From Meiothermus ruber DSM 1279 (GTDB lineage Bacteria > Deinococcota > Deinococci > Deinococcales > Thermaceae): a stretch of 64,000 nt of DNA. The notes below the pieces were generated by a model that did not search any database, was not told where the DNA came from, and saw nothing but the letters and a program-made list of their open reading frames with translations. The stretch lies in contig NC_013946.1 in the NCBI RefSeq assembly GCF_000024425.1, positions 1,798,001 to 1,862,000 of the forward strand, written 5' to 3'. Shown here piece after piece: positions 8,168-20,535 of the stretch. Numbering within the stretch: position 1 is the first letter of the stretch; each line of letters starts with the position of its first letter. The position numbers and the translations under genes were made by a program.

Positions 8168-9757
8168 ATGCCCTGGATGTACCGGGTGTGGGTTTTGCTG
8201 GGTATCTGGCTGGGCCCGTGGGCGCCGGCCCAGGTAACGCCCATTTTTGCCGAGGAAACCCAGAGCTCTGGCCTGCAAAGCCGCTTCGAGGGCGACTATG
8301 TGGTGGGGGGTGGGCTGGCCGCCTTCGACTGCAACGGCGATGGCCTACCCGAACTGGTGCTGGCGGGCGGCGCGCAACGGGCCAAGCTCTACCTAAACCA
8401 AAGCCCTGTGGGAGGGCCGCTGCGTTTTCGGGAAGCGAGCGCGGGGGTGGAACTCGAGGGGGTGATGGGGGCTTACCCCCTCGACATTGACAGCGACGGC
8501 CTCCCCGACCTGGCCCTGCTGCGCGACGGCGAGGACGTTTTGCTGCGCGGGCTGGGCAACTGCCGCTTCGAGAACGCCAACCGCCGGTGGGGCTTCCAGG
8601 GGGGGAGCACCTGGACGACCGCTTTTTCGGCCACCTGGGAACAGGGCCAGCCCTGGCCCACCCTGGCCACGGGCGCTTACGTCCAGCGCAACACCACCTT
8701 CCCCTGGGGCACCTGCCGGGGCAACGCGCTGTACCGGCCTGCCCCAGGGGGTAAAGGCTTTGCACCCCCCTGGCCGCTCGAGCCCAGCTACTGCGCGCTC
8801 TCCATGTTGTTTTCCGACTGGAACCGCTCGGGCCGCCCAGCCCTGCGGGTCTCCAACGACCGCGAGTACTACCAGGGCAAAGGCCAGGAGCAGCTCTGGC
8901 AGCTCAGCCCCGGCCAGCCCCCACGGCTTTATACCGAGGCCGAGGGCTGGAAGCGGCTGCAAATCTGGGGCATGGGCATCGCCAGCTACGACCTCACCGG
9001 CTCGGGCTACCCGGTCTACTACCTGACCAGCATGGGCGACAACAAGCTGCAGATGCTCGAGTCGCCCGAGAGGCCCAGCTACGTGGATATCGCCTTCCGC
9101 CGCAACGCCACCGCCCACCGCCCCTATACCGGGGGGGACGTGCACATGTCCACCGCCTGGCACGCCCAGTTCGAGGACGTCAACAACGATGGCCTGATCG
9201 ATCTGTTTGTAAGCAAGGGCAACGTGGGTTTCATGCGCGAGGCGGCAGCCCGCGACCCCAACAACCTGATGCTCGGCAAGCCGGATGGAACCTTTGTTGA
9301 GGTGGGGGACAAGGCCGGGGTGGCCAGCTTTTTGCGGGGCCGGGGGGCCCAGGTGGTGGACTTGAACGCCGACGGCCGGCTGGACATCGTGGTGGTCAAC
9401 CGGCTCGACCGGGCCCAGGTCTGGCGCAACCTGGGGGGGGCCAATGGCCAGCCCCTGGGCAACTGGCTACAGGTCAAGTTGCAGCAGCCGGGCCCCAACC
9501 GCGATGCCGTGGGGGCCTGGCTCGAGGTCGAGCTACCCGGCCGCATCCTGCGGCGCGAGCTGACGGTGGGCGGCGGCCATCTGAGCGGCAGCCTGGGCTT
9601 CGTGCACTTTGGGCTGGGCCAGGCCGAACGGGTGCGCCTGCGGGTGCGCTGGCCCGATGGCGAGCAGGGCGGCTGGCTCGAGGCCCCCAGCAATCGCTTC
9701 GTGGTGCTAAGCCGAAGCCAGGAGCTCCGCACCCACACGCCGGGTAGCGGTTATTGA
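8168..9757 (+). CDS. exported FG-GAP repeat/ASPIC-UnbV (CRTAC1-like) protein
   Basis: 529 residues. The signal peptide ends near residue 20 (GPWAPAQ). Several calcium-type FG-GAP/VCBS blades are visible: [47 protein letters not shown] and [14 protein letters not shown]. The C-terminal region (about residues 430-510) matches the ASPIC/UnbV domain. It is predicted to be a secreted or periplasmic beta-propeller; the partner or ligand is unknown. The start is set by a TATACT box 7 nt upstream. Head-to-head pairing with the haloperoxidase/PAP2 protein may mean a shared extracellular role (inference). Confidence 0.85.
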   Translation: MPWMYRVWVLLGIWLGPWAPAQVTPIFAEETQSSGLQSRFEGDYVVGGGLAAFDCNGDGLPELVLAGGAQRAKLYLNQSPVGGPLRFREASAGVELEGVMGAYPLDIDSDGLPDLALLRDGEDVLLRGLGNCRFENANRRWGFQGGSTWTTAFSATWEQGQPWPTLATGAYVQRNTTFPWGTCRGNALYRPAPGGKGFAPPWPLEPSYCALSMLFSDWNRSGRPALRVSNDREYYQGKGQEQLWQLSPGQPPRLYTEAEGWKRLQIWGMGIASYDLTGSGYPVYYLTSMGDNKLQMLESPERPSYVDIAFRRNATAHRPYTGGDVHMSTAWHAQFEDVNNDGLIDLFVSKGNVGFMREAAARDPNNLMLGKPDGTFVEVGDKAGVASFLRGRGAQVVDLNADGRLDIVVVNRLDRAQVWRNLGGANGQPLGNWLQVKLQQPGPNRDAVGAWLEVELPGRILRRELTVGGGHLSGSLGFVHFGLGQAERVRLRVRWPDGEQGGWLEAPSNRFVVLSRSQELRTHTPGSGY

Positions 9758-9782
9758 CAGGGCCGTTGCGCAGTGGTACTTT
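9754..9782 (+). promoter_or_regulatory. xylFHG promoter
   Basis: TTGACA (9754-9759), 17-bp spacer, TACTTT (9777-9782). The expected start of transcription is near 9789, giving a 5' leader of about 65 nt before xylF. It overlaps the stop codon of the upstream gene. Confidence 0.7.
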
Positions 9783-9800
9783 TTTTTCGAGTCGAAAAAA
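9782..9800 (+). promoter_or_regulatory. palindromic operator candidate on xylF promoter
   Basis: TTTTTTCGAGTCGAAAAAA is a perfect odd palindrome (9-bp arms around one G) spanning the end of the -10 and the predicted start site. The position suits a sugar-responsive repressor; no repressor gene is in the window. Confidence 0.55.
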
Positions 9801-9854
9801 CCAGGGCCTTCCATGCTCCTGAGGTCGTATCGGCTCGTCATAGGAGGAGGAAAC

Positions 9855-10892
9855 ATGAAGCCATTCACCAAGGTAATGGTGTTGTTGTGGTTTGCACTGG
9901 CCGTGCCAGCTTTCGCCCAGCAGATCATCGTGGGGGTAAGCTGGGCCAACTTCCAGGAGGAGCGCTGGAAGATTGACGAGCGGGCCATCCGCGAGCAGTT
10001 GGGCCGCATGGGCGCAACCTACATCAGCGCCGACGCCCAAAGCTCGTCCGAGAAGCAGCTCAACGACATTGACGCCCTGATTGCGCGCGGGGCCAAGGCC
10101 CTGATCATCCTGGCCTGGGACAAAGACGCCATCCTGCCCGCCATTGACAAGGCCAAGGCTGCGGGCATCCCGGTGGTGGCCTACGACCGCCTCATCGAAA
10201 ACGACTACGCCTACTACATCACCTTCGACAACGTGGAGGTAGGCCGGATGCAGGCCCGCGAGGTCTATAAGGTTCGGCCCAAGGGCAACTACGCCTTCAT
10301 CCTGGGGGCCAACACCGACCCCAACGCCGACTTCCTGCATAAAGGGCAGCTCGAGGTGCTCGATGCCGCCATCAAGCGCGGCGACATCAAGGTGGTGGGC
10401 AAACAGTACACCGAGGGTTGGAAGCCCGAGGTAGCCCAGCGCAACATGGAACAAATCCTCACCGCCAACGGCAACAAAGTGGACGCGGTGGTGGCCTCCA
10501 ACGACGGCACCGCCGGCGGTGTGGTGGCTGCGCTGGCCGCGGTGGGCCTGGCCGGCAAGGTGCCGGTCTCGGGCCAGGACGGCGACCAGGCCGCCCTCAA
10601 CCGGGTGGCGCGTGGGCTGCAAACCGTTAGCGTCTGGAAGGATGCCCGCGAGCTGGGCCGCCGCGCTGCCGAGGCCGCGGTGCTGCTGGCCCGTGGTACC
10701 CCCATGGACAAACTGCCGGGCCGCACCATCTTTGCCGATGGGCCCAATAAAGTTCGCATGAACGCCCTGCTGCTCAAGCCTATCCCCATCACCCGCCAGA
10801 ACCTGGATGTGGTGCTGCGGGCTGGCTGGATCACCAAGCAAGCCCTCTGCCAGGGGGTGAGCGGCGCCAACGCCCCGGCGGCCTGCCGGTAG
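9855..10892 (+). CDS. xylF: xylose-type ABC transporter substrate-binding protein XylF
   Basis: 345-residue periplasmic binding protein of the ribose/xylose (PBP type 1) class. The signal peptide ends near VPAFAQ. The body has typical blocks [19 protein letters not shown] and [16 protein letters not shown]; the C terminus includes [10 protein letters not shown]. Xylose is the most likely ligand by resemblance; other pentoses are possible. The start is fixed by AGGAGGAGG at 9842-9850, 4 nt before ATG 9855. It is first gene of xylFHG and is followed by a hairpin with a T run that could raise binding protein over permease levels. Confidence 0.9.
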   Translation: MKPFTKVMVLLWFALAVPAFAQQIIVGVSWANFQEERWKIDERAIREQLGRMGATYISADAQSSSEKQLNDIDALIARGAKALIILAWDKDAILPAIDKAKAAGIPVVAYDRLIENDYAYYITFDNVEVGRMQAREVYKVRPKGNYAFILGANTDPNADFLHKGQLEVLDAAIKRGDIKVVGKQYTEGWKPEVAQRNMEQILTANGNKVDAVVASNDGTAGGVVAALAAVGLAGKVPVSGQDGDQAALNRVARGLQTVSVWKDARELGRRAAEAAVLLARGTPMDKLPGRTIFADGPNKVRMNALLLKPIPITRQNLDVVLRAGWITKQALCQGVSGANAPAACR

Positions 10893-10909
10893 GACGAGCC
10901 ATCTGCTAA

Positions 10910-10935
10910 GGGTGGGCGTGTTGCCCACCCTTTTT
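10910..10935 (+). terminator. terminator/attenuator between xylF and xylH
   Basis: GGGTGGGC/GCCCACCC stem with loop GTGTT, then TTTTT. Placed inside the operon, it would lower downstream expression, a common device after binding-protein genes. Confidence 0.85.
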
Positions 10936-10964
10936 ATAAGCCAAACAAGCCTCAAATCGCACGG

Positions 10965-10970
10965 TATAAT
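10965..10970 (+). promoter_or_regulatory. possible internal -10 box before xylH
   Basis: TATAAT, 33 nt before the xylH ATG. The -35 region is weak. Confidence 0.4.
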
Positions 10971-11003
10971 CGGGTTCAACAAAAAAAGAGCGGAGGACTT
11001 TTG

Positions 11004-12224
11004 ATGCAGATGCAAAGCACGTCGAGGGCCCGCGCAAACCTGGTGCAAAGCCTGGGGGTGGATGGGCGCATCCTGACCATGCTGATTGTGTTGGCGGTGG
11101 TCTGGACGGTCTTCCAGCTTCTCACCATGCAGCAGCCGGGCCAGTTTTTGAGTCCGCAAAACCTCTGGAACCTCTCGGTGCAGACCGCGGTGGTGGGCAT
11201 CATGGTGGGGGGTATGGTCATGGTGATCGTAACCCGCCAGATCGACCTTTCGGTGGGCTCGATCCTGGGCTTCACCGGGATGATCATGGCCCTCATCCAG
11301 ACCGTTCCGCCGCTGGGCTGGGGCAGCCACTGGCTCCTGGCGCTGCTGGCCGGGCTGGCGCTGGGCGCGCTGATTGGGGCCTTTCAGGGCTACTGGGTGG
11401 CCTACTGGGGGGTGCCGGCCTTTGTGGTCACCCTGGCCGGGCTGCTCATCTTTCGCAACGCCACCTTCATCGTGGCCAGCGGACGCACCATCGGGCCTCT
11501 GAATGACAACTTTAAGGTGCTGGGTGGGGGGCTCAACGGCTCCATCGGGGAGTTCTGGACCTGGGTGGTGGGGCTGGCGGTGATGGCTTATGTGGTTTAT
11601 CAGGCCCTCTCCAACCGCAGCCGCCGTCTTAAAAATGGCCTGCCGGTGCGCCCGGTCTGGGCCGAGGGGCTGGTCACCGGCACCCTGCTAGTCCTGATTC
11701 TGGCTTTCGTGCTGGTCATGAACGCCTTCCCCTACCCCGGCACCAACATCCCTCGAGGCATGCCGGTACCGGTGCTGATTACCCTGGGGGTGCTGTTCGT
11801 GCTCAACTGGGTGGCCCTCAACACCCGCTTTGGCCGCTATGTGTTTGCCATTGGGGGCAACCCCGAGGCCGCGCTGCTGGCCGGCATCAACGTCAAGCGC
11901 ATGCTGGTGGCGGTTTTTGCCCTGATGGGCATGCTGGCGGCCCTGGCCGGCGCGGTGCAGGCGGCCCGGCTCAACTTTGTGACCAACAGCATGGGCAACC
12001 TGCTCGAGCTCGACGTGATCGCCGCGGCGGTTATTGGCGGCACCGCCCTCTCCGGCGGCAGCGGCACCATCGTGGGGGCGGCCTTGGGGGCCCTGCTGAT
12101 GTCCTCCCTGCGCAGCGGGATGGTGCTGATGGGCCTCCCAACCGAGTGGCAGAACGTGGTGCTGGGCCTGGTGTTGCTGGCCGCGGTCATCTGGAACACG
12201 GTCTACCTGAGGAACCGGAGGTAA
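11004..12224 (+). CDS. xylH: xylose-type ABC transporter permease XylH
   Basis: 406-residue permease of the ribose/xylose branch with about 10 or more membrane segments. Landmarks are [18 protein letters not shown] (about residues 70-87), the [16 protein letters not shown] block and the late [11 protein letters not shown] loop, all typical of BPD_transp_2 permeases. Start choice: GGAGG at 10992-10996 lies 7 nt before ATG 11004; a TTG directly upstream is less likely. Its stop lies 2 nt before the xylG start. Confidence 0.92.
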   Translation: MQMQSTSRARANLVQSLGVDGRILTMLIVLAVVWTVFQLLTMQQPGQFLSPQNLWNLSVQTAVVGIMVGGMVMVIVTRQIDLSVGSILGFTGMIMALIQTVPPLGWGSHWLLALLAGLALGALIGAFQGYWVAYWGVPAFVVTLAGLLIFRNATFIVASGRTIGPLNDNFKVLGGGLNGSIGEFWTWVVGLAVMAYVVYQALSNRSRRLKNGLPVRPVWAEGLVTGTLLVLILAFVLVMNAFPYPGTNIPRGMPVPVLITLGVLFVLNWVALNTRFGRYVFAIGGNPEAALLAGINVKRMLVAVFALMGMLAALAGAVQAARLNFVTNSMGNLLELDVIAAAVIGGTALSGGSGTIVGAALGALLMSSLRSGMVLMGLPTEWQNVVLGLVLLAAVIWNTVYLRNRR

Positions 12225-12226
12225 GC

Positions 12227-13000
12227 ATGACCCCACTGGTCGAAATGCGCAATATCAGCCTGCGCTTTGGGGGCAACCAGGCGCTGGACAAGGTGTCGGT
12301 CAACCTCTACCCCGGCGAGGTGGTGGGTCTGCTGGGCCACAACGGAGCGGGCAAGTCCACCCTGATCAAGGTGCTCTCCGGGGCCTACCAGGCCGACGCG
12401 GGCCAGATTTTCGTAAACGGGCAGGAGGTCAGCATCCGCACCCCCCAGGACGCCCAGGCCCTGGGCATCGAGACCATCTACCAGAACCTGGCCCTGGCCG
12501 ACAACCTCGACGCCGTGGCCAATGTGTTTTTGGGGCGTGAAAAAGTGCGGGGCGTGGTGCTGGACGAAGACTTCATGGAGCTCGAGGCCCGCAAAACCCT
12601 GGATCGGCTCAAGGTCAAGATTCCCTCCTTGCGGCTGCCGGTGGCCCAGATGTCCGGCGGCCAGCGCCAGACCGTGGCCATTGGCCGGGCCATCTACTTC
12701 AAGGCCCGCTGCCTGATTATGGACGAGCCCACCGCCGCGCTGGGGCCGGAGGAAACCGCCAAGGTGGGCGAGCTGATCAAAGCCCTCAAGGCCGAGGGGG
12801 TGGGCATCTTCCTGATTAGCCACGACCTGCACGACGTCTTCGACCTGGCCGACCGCCTCACGGTTATGAAAAACGGGCGGGTGGTGGGCACCGTCTACAC
12901 CCAGGACGTGAGCCACGACGACGTACTGGGCATGATTATCGGCGGGGTGATGCCCAAAAACGCCCGGCCCGCCCAGGTACCCTTGCCCCAAAGGGAGTAG
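12227..13000 (+). CDS. xylG: sugar ABC transporter ATPase, single-domain (XylG/FrcA-like)
   Basis: Nucleotide-binding subunit that powers uptake with XylFH. Walker [10 protein letters not shown], signature MSGGQRQT, Walker B CLIMDEP and switch His in LISHD are all present. At 257 residues it holds only one ATPase domain, whereas E. coli XylG has two in about 510 residues; it is thus FrcA-like and should work as a homodimer. The start is ATG 12227 with CGGAGG at 12216-12221 overlapping the xylH stop. Confidence 0.9.
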   Translation: MTPLVEMRNISLRFGGNQALDKVSVNLYPGEVVGLLGHNGAGKSTLIKVLSGAYQADAGQIFVNGQEVSIRTPQDAQALGIETIYQNLALADNLDAVANVFLGREKVRGVVLDEDFMELEARKTLDRLKVKIPSLRLPVAQMSGGQRQTVAIGRAIYFKARCLIMDEPTAALGPEETAKVGELIKALKAEGVGIFLISHDLHDVFDLADRLTVMKNGRVVGTVYTQDVSHDDVLGMIIGGVMPKNARPAQVPLPQRE

Positions 13001-13121
13001 TGCGTTGGCCGTCCCGTGTCGTTCAAGGGCTATTGGACAGAAAGGTGCCGGCTAAGGGAGAGCCACGATTCTCAAGACATCCCTAGTCTCTTTAGTAGAG
13101 CTTCCTTAGAAAGGAATCCAT

Positions 13122-14165
13122 ATGCGAATCGGAATCGTAGGTGCAGGCTGGTGGGCCGGGTTTGCCCACCTGCCCGCCTTCAAAGAGGCCGGGGCCCAGA
13201 TCGCCGGCATCTACAGCCGCACCCCGGCCCATGCGCAAAAACTGGCCAGCGCCCACGGAACCCAGGCCTTCGAGCGGTACGAAGACCTGCTGCAACACTG
13301 CGACGCCGTGGCCATCTCCACCACCGACGACACCCACGCCCCCCTGGGTCTGATGGCCCTGCAGGCCGGCAAGCACCTCTTCATGGACAAGCCCCTGGCC
13401 CGCACCCTGGCCGAGGCCCAGGCCCTGCTCGAGGCCGCCCAGCAGCAAGGGCGCATCGGCCTGACCGCCTTCACCAGCCGGGGCGACCTGGCCGCCGAGA
13501 CCGCCCAGGCCCTGCTGCGCGCGGGCGAGATTGGGGAGGTGCTCTACCTGCGGGGCTCCTTCCACGGCGGCTACATGGGCGACCCGGCCGGCCCCACCAC
13601 CTGGCGGGCCAAAGCCGAGACCGGGGGGGCCGGGGGGGCGGTGGCCGACCTGGGGGCCCACCTCTTCGACCTGGTGCGCATGGTCACGGGCCTCGAGTTC
13701 ACCCAGGTGATGGCCCAGGCCCATATCCACCTGCAGCGGCCCGACCCGGTCACCAACTACGACGAAGGCGCGGTGCTGGCCCGGCTGGGCGGTGCGACCG
13801 GGGTTTTCTCGCTCTCGAGGGTGCACATCGGCGCCGACCAGCGGCTCGAGCTGGAAATCCAGGGCACTAAAGGCGCCCTCAAGCTCTCCCCGGCCCTGTG
13901 GGGCCAGGGCAAAAGCGCACAGCTCTGGCTGGCCCCGCGCCCCGGCTTTTACCGGCAAGTCCCCCCCGACCCGGGCTTCCTGCGGGGGCGCAACCCCGAG
14001 ACCTCCTGGGGGCATTTCCAGTTCACCGAGCTGGCCCGGCGCTTCCTCGAGGGCATCGCCCAGAACCGCCCGCCCACCCCGAGCCTCGAGGACGGCCTCG
14101 CCGCCCAGCGGATCATCGAGGCCGCGGTCGAGAGCAGCCGGCAAAACGCCTGGGTGTCGGTCTAG
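13122..14165 (+). CDS. Gfo/Idh/MocA family oxidoreductase
   Basis: 347-residue NAD(P)-dependent dehydrogenase. N-terminal Rossmann motif GAGWWA (residues 7-12), the segment [14 protein letters not shown], the catalytic-lysine motif LFMDKPLA (about residues 87-94) and the [17 protein letters not shown] stretch are typical. A GAAAGGAA element is 8 nt before the ATG. Position after xylFHG suggests a role in metabolism of the imported sugar (inference); the 122-nt gap may contain its own promoter, which I could not place. Confidence 0.87.
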   Translation: MRIGIVGAGWWAGFAHLPAFKEAGAQIAGIYSRTPAHAQKLASAHGTQAFERYEDLLQHCDAVAISTTDDTHAPLGLMALQAGKHLFMDKPLARTLAEAQALLEAAQQQGRIGLTAFTSRGDLAAETAQALLRAGEIGEVLYLRGSFHGGYMGDPAGPTTWRAKAETGGAGGAVADLGAHLFDLVRMVTGLEFTQVMAQAHIHLQRPDPVTNYDEGAVLARLGGATGVFSLSRVHIGADQRLELEIQGTKGALKLSPALWGQGKSAQLWLAPRPGFYRQVPPDPGFLRGRNPETSWGHFQFTELARRFLEGIAQNRPPTPSLEDGLAAQRIIEAAVESSRQNAWVSV

Positions 14166-14223
14166 AACCCCGCCCCCACCCTTGGGTCTTATGCGGGATG
14201 CGGTGTATTCTTTGCATATTGGC

Positions 14224-16599
<2,376 letters not shown>

Positions 16600-16634
16600 C
16601 CCCAGCATCAGAAGCTGCCAGCCAGTTTGCATGA

Positions 16635-17861
16635 TCAGGGGCTTTCCACCTGCCCCTTATACCAGATGCGGTAGATGCGCCCCCCCTGGGCATCCGAGAC
16701 ATACATTGCACCATCAGCCCCTATCACCAGCCCCACCGGGCGGCCCCAGGCCTCGCGGCACATCTGCCCGGGCAGTCGCCAACCGGTGGCAAACGTTTCC
16801 GAGCGCACCGGCAGGCCGTTTTGTATCACGAAGCGCTCAACCTTGCAGTCGCGGTACTTGGCCGGGTCTTGCACGCCCAACGAGCCGTGGTAGGCGACAT
16901 AGAGGCTATCGCGGTAGGCCGGTGGGAAATGGCTGTTCCGGGCCCAGGTCATGCCCAGGGGGGCCGAATGGGCCGGGGCGGTGAAGAGGGCCGGAACGGC
17001 TTTTCGGCAGTCGAAACCCTGGGTGCGGGAGTCAGGCACCTCGCTGCGTTCGGCCTTCAGGTTCAGACCCAAGCCCGGCGTGTAGCAGTAGGGCCAGCCG
17101 TGAAAACCTCCGGGTTGTACTGCCACAATCACCTCTTCCGGGGGGAGGTCGTCGCCCAGGTGATCGGTGCCGTTGTGGGTGGCCCAGAGTTCGCCCCGGG
17201 GTGTCCAGGTAAAGTCCACGCTGTTCTTGAGGCCCTCTGCCCAGATCACCCGGCGGCGGGGATCGGGGTCGCCTGCAAAGGGGTTATCTTCAGGCAGACT
17301 ACCATCGGGGTTAAAACGCAGGATGGCCGCGCGGCGGGGGTCGCGCTCGGGGCCAAAGTTGGTCTCGGAGCCCACCGAAACATAGAGCCTGCCATCCGGC
17401 CCAAAATGCAGCGTGCGGGTGAAATGCCCCGAGGGGCCGGGGATGTCCGTGATGACGGTTTCCCGTTCCCAACCGCTTCGCCCCGGCCGCAATCGAATCA
17501 CCGCCGTACTTACAGCCACATACAGCCAGCCCCGGTGCCACTCGAGGCCGTGCGGCAGTTCCAGGCCCCCCGTCACCACCTCCACCCGGTCGGCCCGGCC
17601 ATCGCGGTTCAGATCAGGTAGCCGCACCACCTGCCCCCCGTACATCAAGCTCGCATAGAGCTGTCCATCCGGCCCCACGCTCATCATGCGGGGGGCGCCC
17701 TCGAGGCCCTCGGCAAAAATCCGAATAGCAAAACCCGGCGGCAGGCGAATTCGGCGGCTGGCCTCATCCAGCTCAGTGGATGGCTCCAGGCGCGTGACCG
17801 TCCAATAGGCCCCGGCCACAACCAGCACAACCCCCAGCACCACCCGGCTCAGATGGATCAT
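16635..17861 (-). CDS. membrane-anchored PQQ-type sugar dehydrogenase (sorbosone dehydrogenase-like)
   Basis: 408 residues. An N-terminal hydrophobic segment (residues 4-22, HLSRVVLGVVLVVAGAYW) anchors or exports the protein. The rest is a six-bladed propeller of the glucose/sorbosone dehydrogenase type: LPPGFAIRIFAEGLEGAPRMM, HGLEWHRGWLYVA, GHFTRTLHFGPDGRLYVSVG, FDFTW-like VDFTWTPRGELWATHNGTDHLGDD, and GRPVGLVIGADGAMYVSD. Substrate and PQQ use are not proven. Met at 17861 is preferred because 26 extra upstream residues have no signal character. Confidence 0.84.
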   Translation of the reverse strand: MIHLSRVVLGVVLVVAGAYWTVTRLEPSTELDEASRRIRLPPGFAIRIFAEGLEGAPRMMSVGPDGQLYASLMYGGQVVRLPDLNRDGRADRVEVVTGGLELPHGLEWHRGWLYVAVSTAVIRLRPGRSGWERETVITDIPGPSGHFTRTLHFGPDGRLYVSVGSETNFGPERDPRRAAILRFNPDGSLPEDNPFAGDPDPRRRVIWAEGLKNSVDFTWTPRGELWATHNGTDHLGDDLPPEEVIVAVQPGGFHGWPYCYTPGLGLNLKAERSEVPDSRTQGFDCRKAVPALFTAPAHSAPLGMTWARNSHFPPAYRDSLYVAYHGSLGVQDPAKYRDCKVERFVIQNGLPVRSETFATGWRLPGQMCREAWGRPVGLVIGADGAMYVSDAQGGRIYRIWYKGQVESP

Positions 17862-17986
17862 CTGGGGCTTAGGGTAACAAAGCCTCTGCAGCTTTAATGT
17901 AAGCCCAATTCTGCCAGGCCCCAGGCTTTGCGCACACATCTCATCGTCTGGGTGCTACACTGCTCTTCAGGCATTGCCCCAAGACT

Positions 17987-18643
17987 ATGAAAAATACCCA
18001 TCCTATACCCCGCCTGGCTGTTCGTGAGCCTTTTAATACCTATTCCCACGCGGTTGGGGTGGTGCTGGGCCTGATCGGCACAGTTGTGTTGCTGTTCTTC
18101 ACCCAGGGCAACCCGGCCAAAATCGCCGGCGCGCTGGTATTCGGCCTGACCATGATCCTGATGTACACCTCCTCGGCCCTGTATCACGCTTTACGGGTCT
18201 CAGAGCGGGCCTTGCTGTGGCTGCGCAAGCTCGACCACGCGGCCATTTTTCTCTTTATTGCCGGAACCTACACCCCAGTGTTGTTGCAAGCACTCGAACC
18301 CAGTTGGCGGCCCTGGGCGCTGGGGCTGGTCTGGGCGCTGGCGGTGCTGGGCGTGGGCCTCAAGCTAATCACCCTCAAAGCCCCGCGCTGGCTCTACACC
18401 ACCACCTACCTGGGCATGGGCTGGCTCTCTGTCTTTTTCCTGCCCAAGCTGGCCCTCAACCCCTGGGCCCTAGCCTTCCTGATTGCAGGTGGGGTGGCCT
18501 ATAGCCTGGGGGCGGTGGTCTACGCCGCCAAGTGGCCCAACCCGCTGCCCCGGCTGGTGGGTTTTCATGGCATCTGGCACGTGTTTGTGTTGCTGGGCAG
18601 CCTGGGCATGTACGGTGCGGTGGTCACCCTGTACCTGAGCTAA
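17987..18643 (+). CDS. hemolysin III family (PAQR-like) membrane protein
   Basis: 218 residues with seven predicted membrane segments. Family marks are EPFNTYSHAVGVVLG near the N terminus, SALYHAL, the RKLDHAAIFLFIAGTYTP block (about residues 80-97) and a late HGIWHVFVLLGS, whose His and Asp residues form the conserved metal site of the HlyIII/adiponectin-receptor family. Physiological role in bacteria is unclear; the hemolysin name is historical. Confidence 0.9.
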   Translation: MKNTHPIPRLAVREPFNTYSHAVGVVLGLIGTVVLLFFTQGNPAKIAGALVFGLTMILMYTSSALYHALRVSERALLWLRKLDHAAIFLFIAGTYTPVLLQALEPSWRPWALGLVWALAVLGVGLKLITLKAPRWLYTTTYLGMGWLSVFFLPKLALNPWALAFLIAGGVAYSLGAVVYAAKWPNPLPRLVGFHGIWHVFVLLGSLGMYGAVVTLYLS

Positions 18644-18767
18644 AACACGCACCGGTAGGCAAAGCACCGCACCGCGGTTCACCCGCCGCTAAAAATTACG
18701 CGCGGTCTTTGCCCGAACACCCAGGCAAACAGACCGCACTTAAACGCGCCTCGCAGGGTACAGCCCG

Positions 18768-18977
18768 CTAGAAGCTGATATTAACGCTACCCAGCTTACC
18801 CAGTATCAGCATCGAGGCCACCGTGGCTGCCGTGAGGATAATCAGCAGCAAAGCCATCGCAACGTAGCGCAGGTCAGCGCCTTCGCTTTCGACCTCGAGG
18901 GTGCGGGGGCGCAAAGCCAGGTACAAGAGCCAGGTGACCAGAATCGAACCGATGGTGAACAGGATGGCAAACAGCAC
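18768..18977 (-). CDS. small two-span membrane protein, unknown
   Basis: 69 residues. A first membrane helix at about residues 3-22, a short charged link (RPRTLEVESEGADLRY), and a second helix at about residues 39-60. GTG start 18977 has AGGAGG (complement of 18986-18991) 8 nt upstream, separated by a run of eight A. I do not recognise the family. Layout suggests a small inner-membrane accessory protein; function unknown. Confidence 0.65.
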   Translation of the reverse strand: MLFAILFTIGSILVTWLLYLALRPRTLEVESEGADLRYVAMALLLIILTAATVASMLILGKLGSVNISF

Positions 18978-19005
18978 TTTTTTTTCCTCCTATACCCTCT
19001 ACCGG

Positions 19006-19686
19006 TTAGCACAAACGCCAGGCTTCCAGTAGGGACTGCAAACTCCTATCTAAGCCTACCAAACCCAGGCCGTACGTGGGTATACCCCGCTCCCAGCCCA
19101 CCGCGCCAACCGGGGGGCCTGCAAAGGTGGGTAGCGCAGCCGGAGGGGGGGCCTGCCAGGGGGCATAGGCCCTGGGCTCGAGGTAGCTAAACTCCGGCCT
19201 GAGCACCACCTCGAGCTGTCGAGCCTCACGGGGGTCATCCCAGGACACCCATTCCCCCTCGGCCACCTCTTTGCGCCCAGGGTAGGCCAGGCCCAACCCT
19301 TCGCCAGGGCACACCACCAGCGCCCAGCGGGGGTTGGCCCAGTGCAAGGCCCTGGCAAAAGGCACCGCGTGACCTTCGGAAGCATCCAGACCCAGAACCA
19401 TTCGACCCTTGAACTGCCGGGGCAGTTGTGGCAGCACGCCCGCCAGCATGGAGCGCTGCATCCATAGCAGCAAGGTGCCACCGCCAAAAGAGCCCTCGAG
19501 CCAGGCATAGAAACTGCCGAACTCGTCTATAAAGGTGTGGGTGCGCTCGGCCAGTAAAGTCTCCAGCCAGTCGGCGTCTGAAGCCACAGTCTGCACAACT
19601 GCAGGATACCCACAAACTCCCCACATCGCCACCGGCCTCGGCCTTAGGGGCCCGTGGTGCGCGGGCTTCCCCGTATCCATTAACAA
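19006..19686 (-). CDS. hypothetical protein, possible start at 19626
   Basis: Up to 226 residues, mixed composition, no membrane segment and no motif I recognise. The body (from MWGVCGYPAVVQTV onward) has acidic and aromatic patches such as EFGSFYAWLEGSFGGGTLLLW. The first possible start is TTG 19686 or ATG 19680; ATG 19626 would give a more ordinary N terminus. It faces the phosphoesterase gene across a short divergent gap. Codon use matches neighbours, so it is likely a real gene. Confidence 0.6.
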   Translation of the reverse strand: MLMDTGKPAHHGPLRPRPVAMWGVCGYPAVVQTVASDADWLETLLAERTHTFIDEFGSFYAWLEGSFGGGTLLLWMQRSMLAGVLPQLPRQFKGRMVLGLDASEGHAVPFARALHWANPRWALVVCPGEGLGLAYPGRKEVAEGEWVSWDDPREARQLEVVLRPEFSYLEPRAYAPWQAPPPAALPTFAGPPVGAVGWERGIPTYGLGLVGLDRSLQSLLEAWRLC

Positions 19687-19707
19687 GACTTATCCAGGTG
19701 AGCTGGG

Positions 19708-19713
19708 TATGAT
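19708..19713 (+). promoter_or_regulatory. -10 box of phosphoesterase gene
   Basis: TATGAT, 9 nt before GTG 19723. Confidence 0.5.
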
Positions 19714-19722
19714 AGGGAAAGT

Positions 19723-20490
19723 GTGCGCTACCTAATCGTTTCCGACTTGCATGGCAATTGGCCTGCCCTCGAGGCGGTACTGAAAGAAGCCAGGGGCTAC
19801 GACCAGGTGCTCTTCCTAGGCGATGCCGTAGGCTATTACCCCGATGCCAACCGAGTCTTGGACTGGCTACGCTCGGCAAACGCCCGGGGCGTGATGGGCA
19901 ACCACGACATCTGGCTGCTGGAAATTAAATCCATGCAAATCGATGGCCCGGTGCTGGAAATTTTGTCCTGGCAAGCCGAGCGGATCAGCCCTGAGAACCG
20001 GGCCTATCTATCTAGCCTGCCCTGGACCACCGAGGTTGAAGGGGCCCTCCTGGTACACGGCAGCCCCCTCGACCCCCTGGCTTATCTGGAAGAAATTGAG
20101 CAGGCCCGAGAGGTGTTTGACAAAGTGAAGAACCGCTGGATTTTTCACGGACACACCCACCTGGCCGGCAGCTACCTAACCCTGGAGGCCTCCCCGCGAA
20201 ATACCCCCGGCAGTTCCGAAGGGAGCCCTCAGGGCCGATTGGTGCGCTACAACCGCTATGCCAACGGCGGCGAGCTGATTGTTGCACCCAGGGCTCGAGC
20301 CATTATCAACCCAGGCTCCACCGGCCAGCCTCGAGACGGGGTGGTTGGGGCTGCTTATGCAATTTGGGACTCCAAAGAGGATACGGTGGAGTTTTACCGG
20401 GCCAAGTACAACCTCGAGCACGTGCTGGCCCGCTTGCATCATGAGCAGTTCCCTATGTGGCTCTACGAGCGGCTGGTGCTGGGTAAGTAG
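19723..20490 (+). CDS. calcineurin-like metallophosphoesterase (YfcE/MJ0936 type)
   Basis: 255-residue hydrolase with the two-metal phosphoesterase motifs in order: SDLHGNW (residues 7-13), FLGDAVGYY, GNHD (about residue 58-61), LVHGSP and GHTH (about residue 141-144). It likely acts on phosphodiesters or small phosphomonoesters in the cytoplasm; the substrate is unknown. GTG start is supported by the TATGAT box upstream and by the canonical beginning RYLIVSDLHG. Confidence 0.9.
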   Translation: MRYLIVSDLHGNWPALEAVLKEARGYDQVLFLGDAVGYYPDANRVLDWLRSANARGVMGNHDIWLLEIKSMQIDGPVLEILSWQAERISPENRAYLSSLPWTTEVEGALLVHGSPLDPLAYLEEIEQAREVFDKVKNRWIFHGHTHLAGSYLTLEASPRNTPGSSEGSPQGRLVRYNRYANGGELIVAPRARAIINPGSTGQPRDGVVGAAYAIWDSKEDTVEFYRAKYNLEHVLARLHHEQFPMWLYERLVLGK

Positions 20491-20535
20491 CCATAAAAGC
20501 GGCCCGGGCTCAATTTGCGCTTCTCAGAGATCGGT

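Noticed and set aside
9474-11330. Long open frame of 618 codons on the minus strand
   Set aside because: It lies antisense to the ASPIC gene end, xylF and the xylF-xylH gap, has no motif, and is explained by GC-rich codon bias of the real genes.
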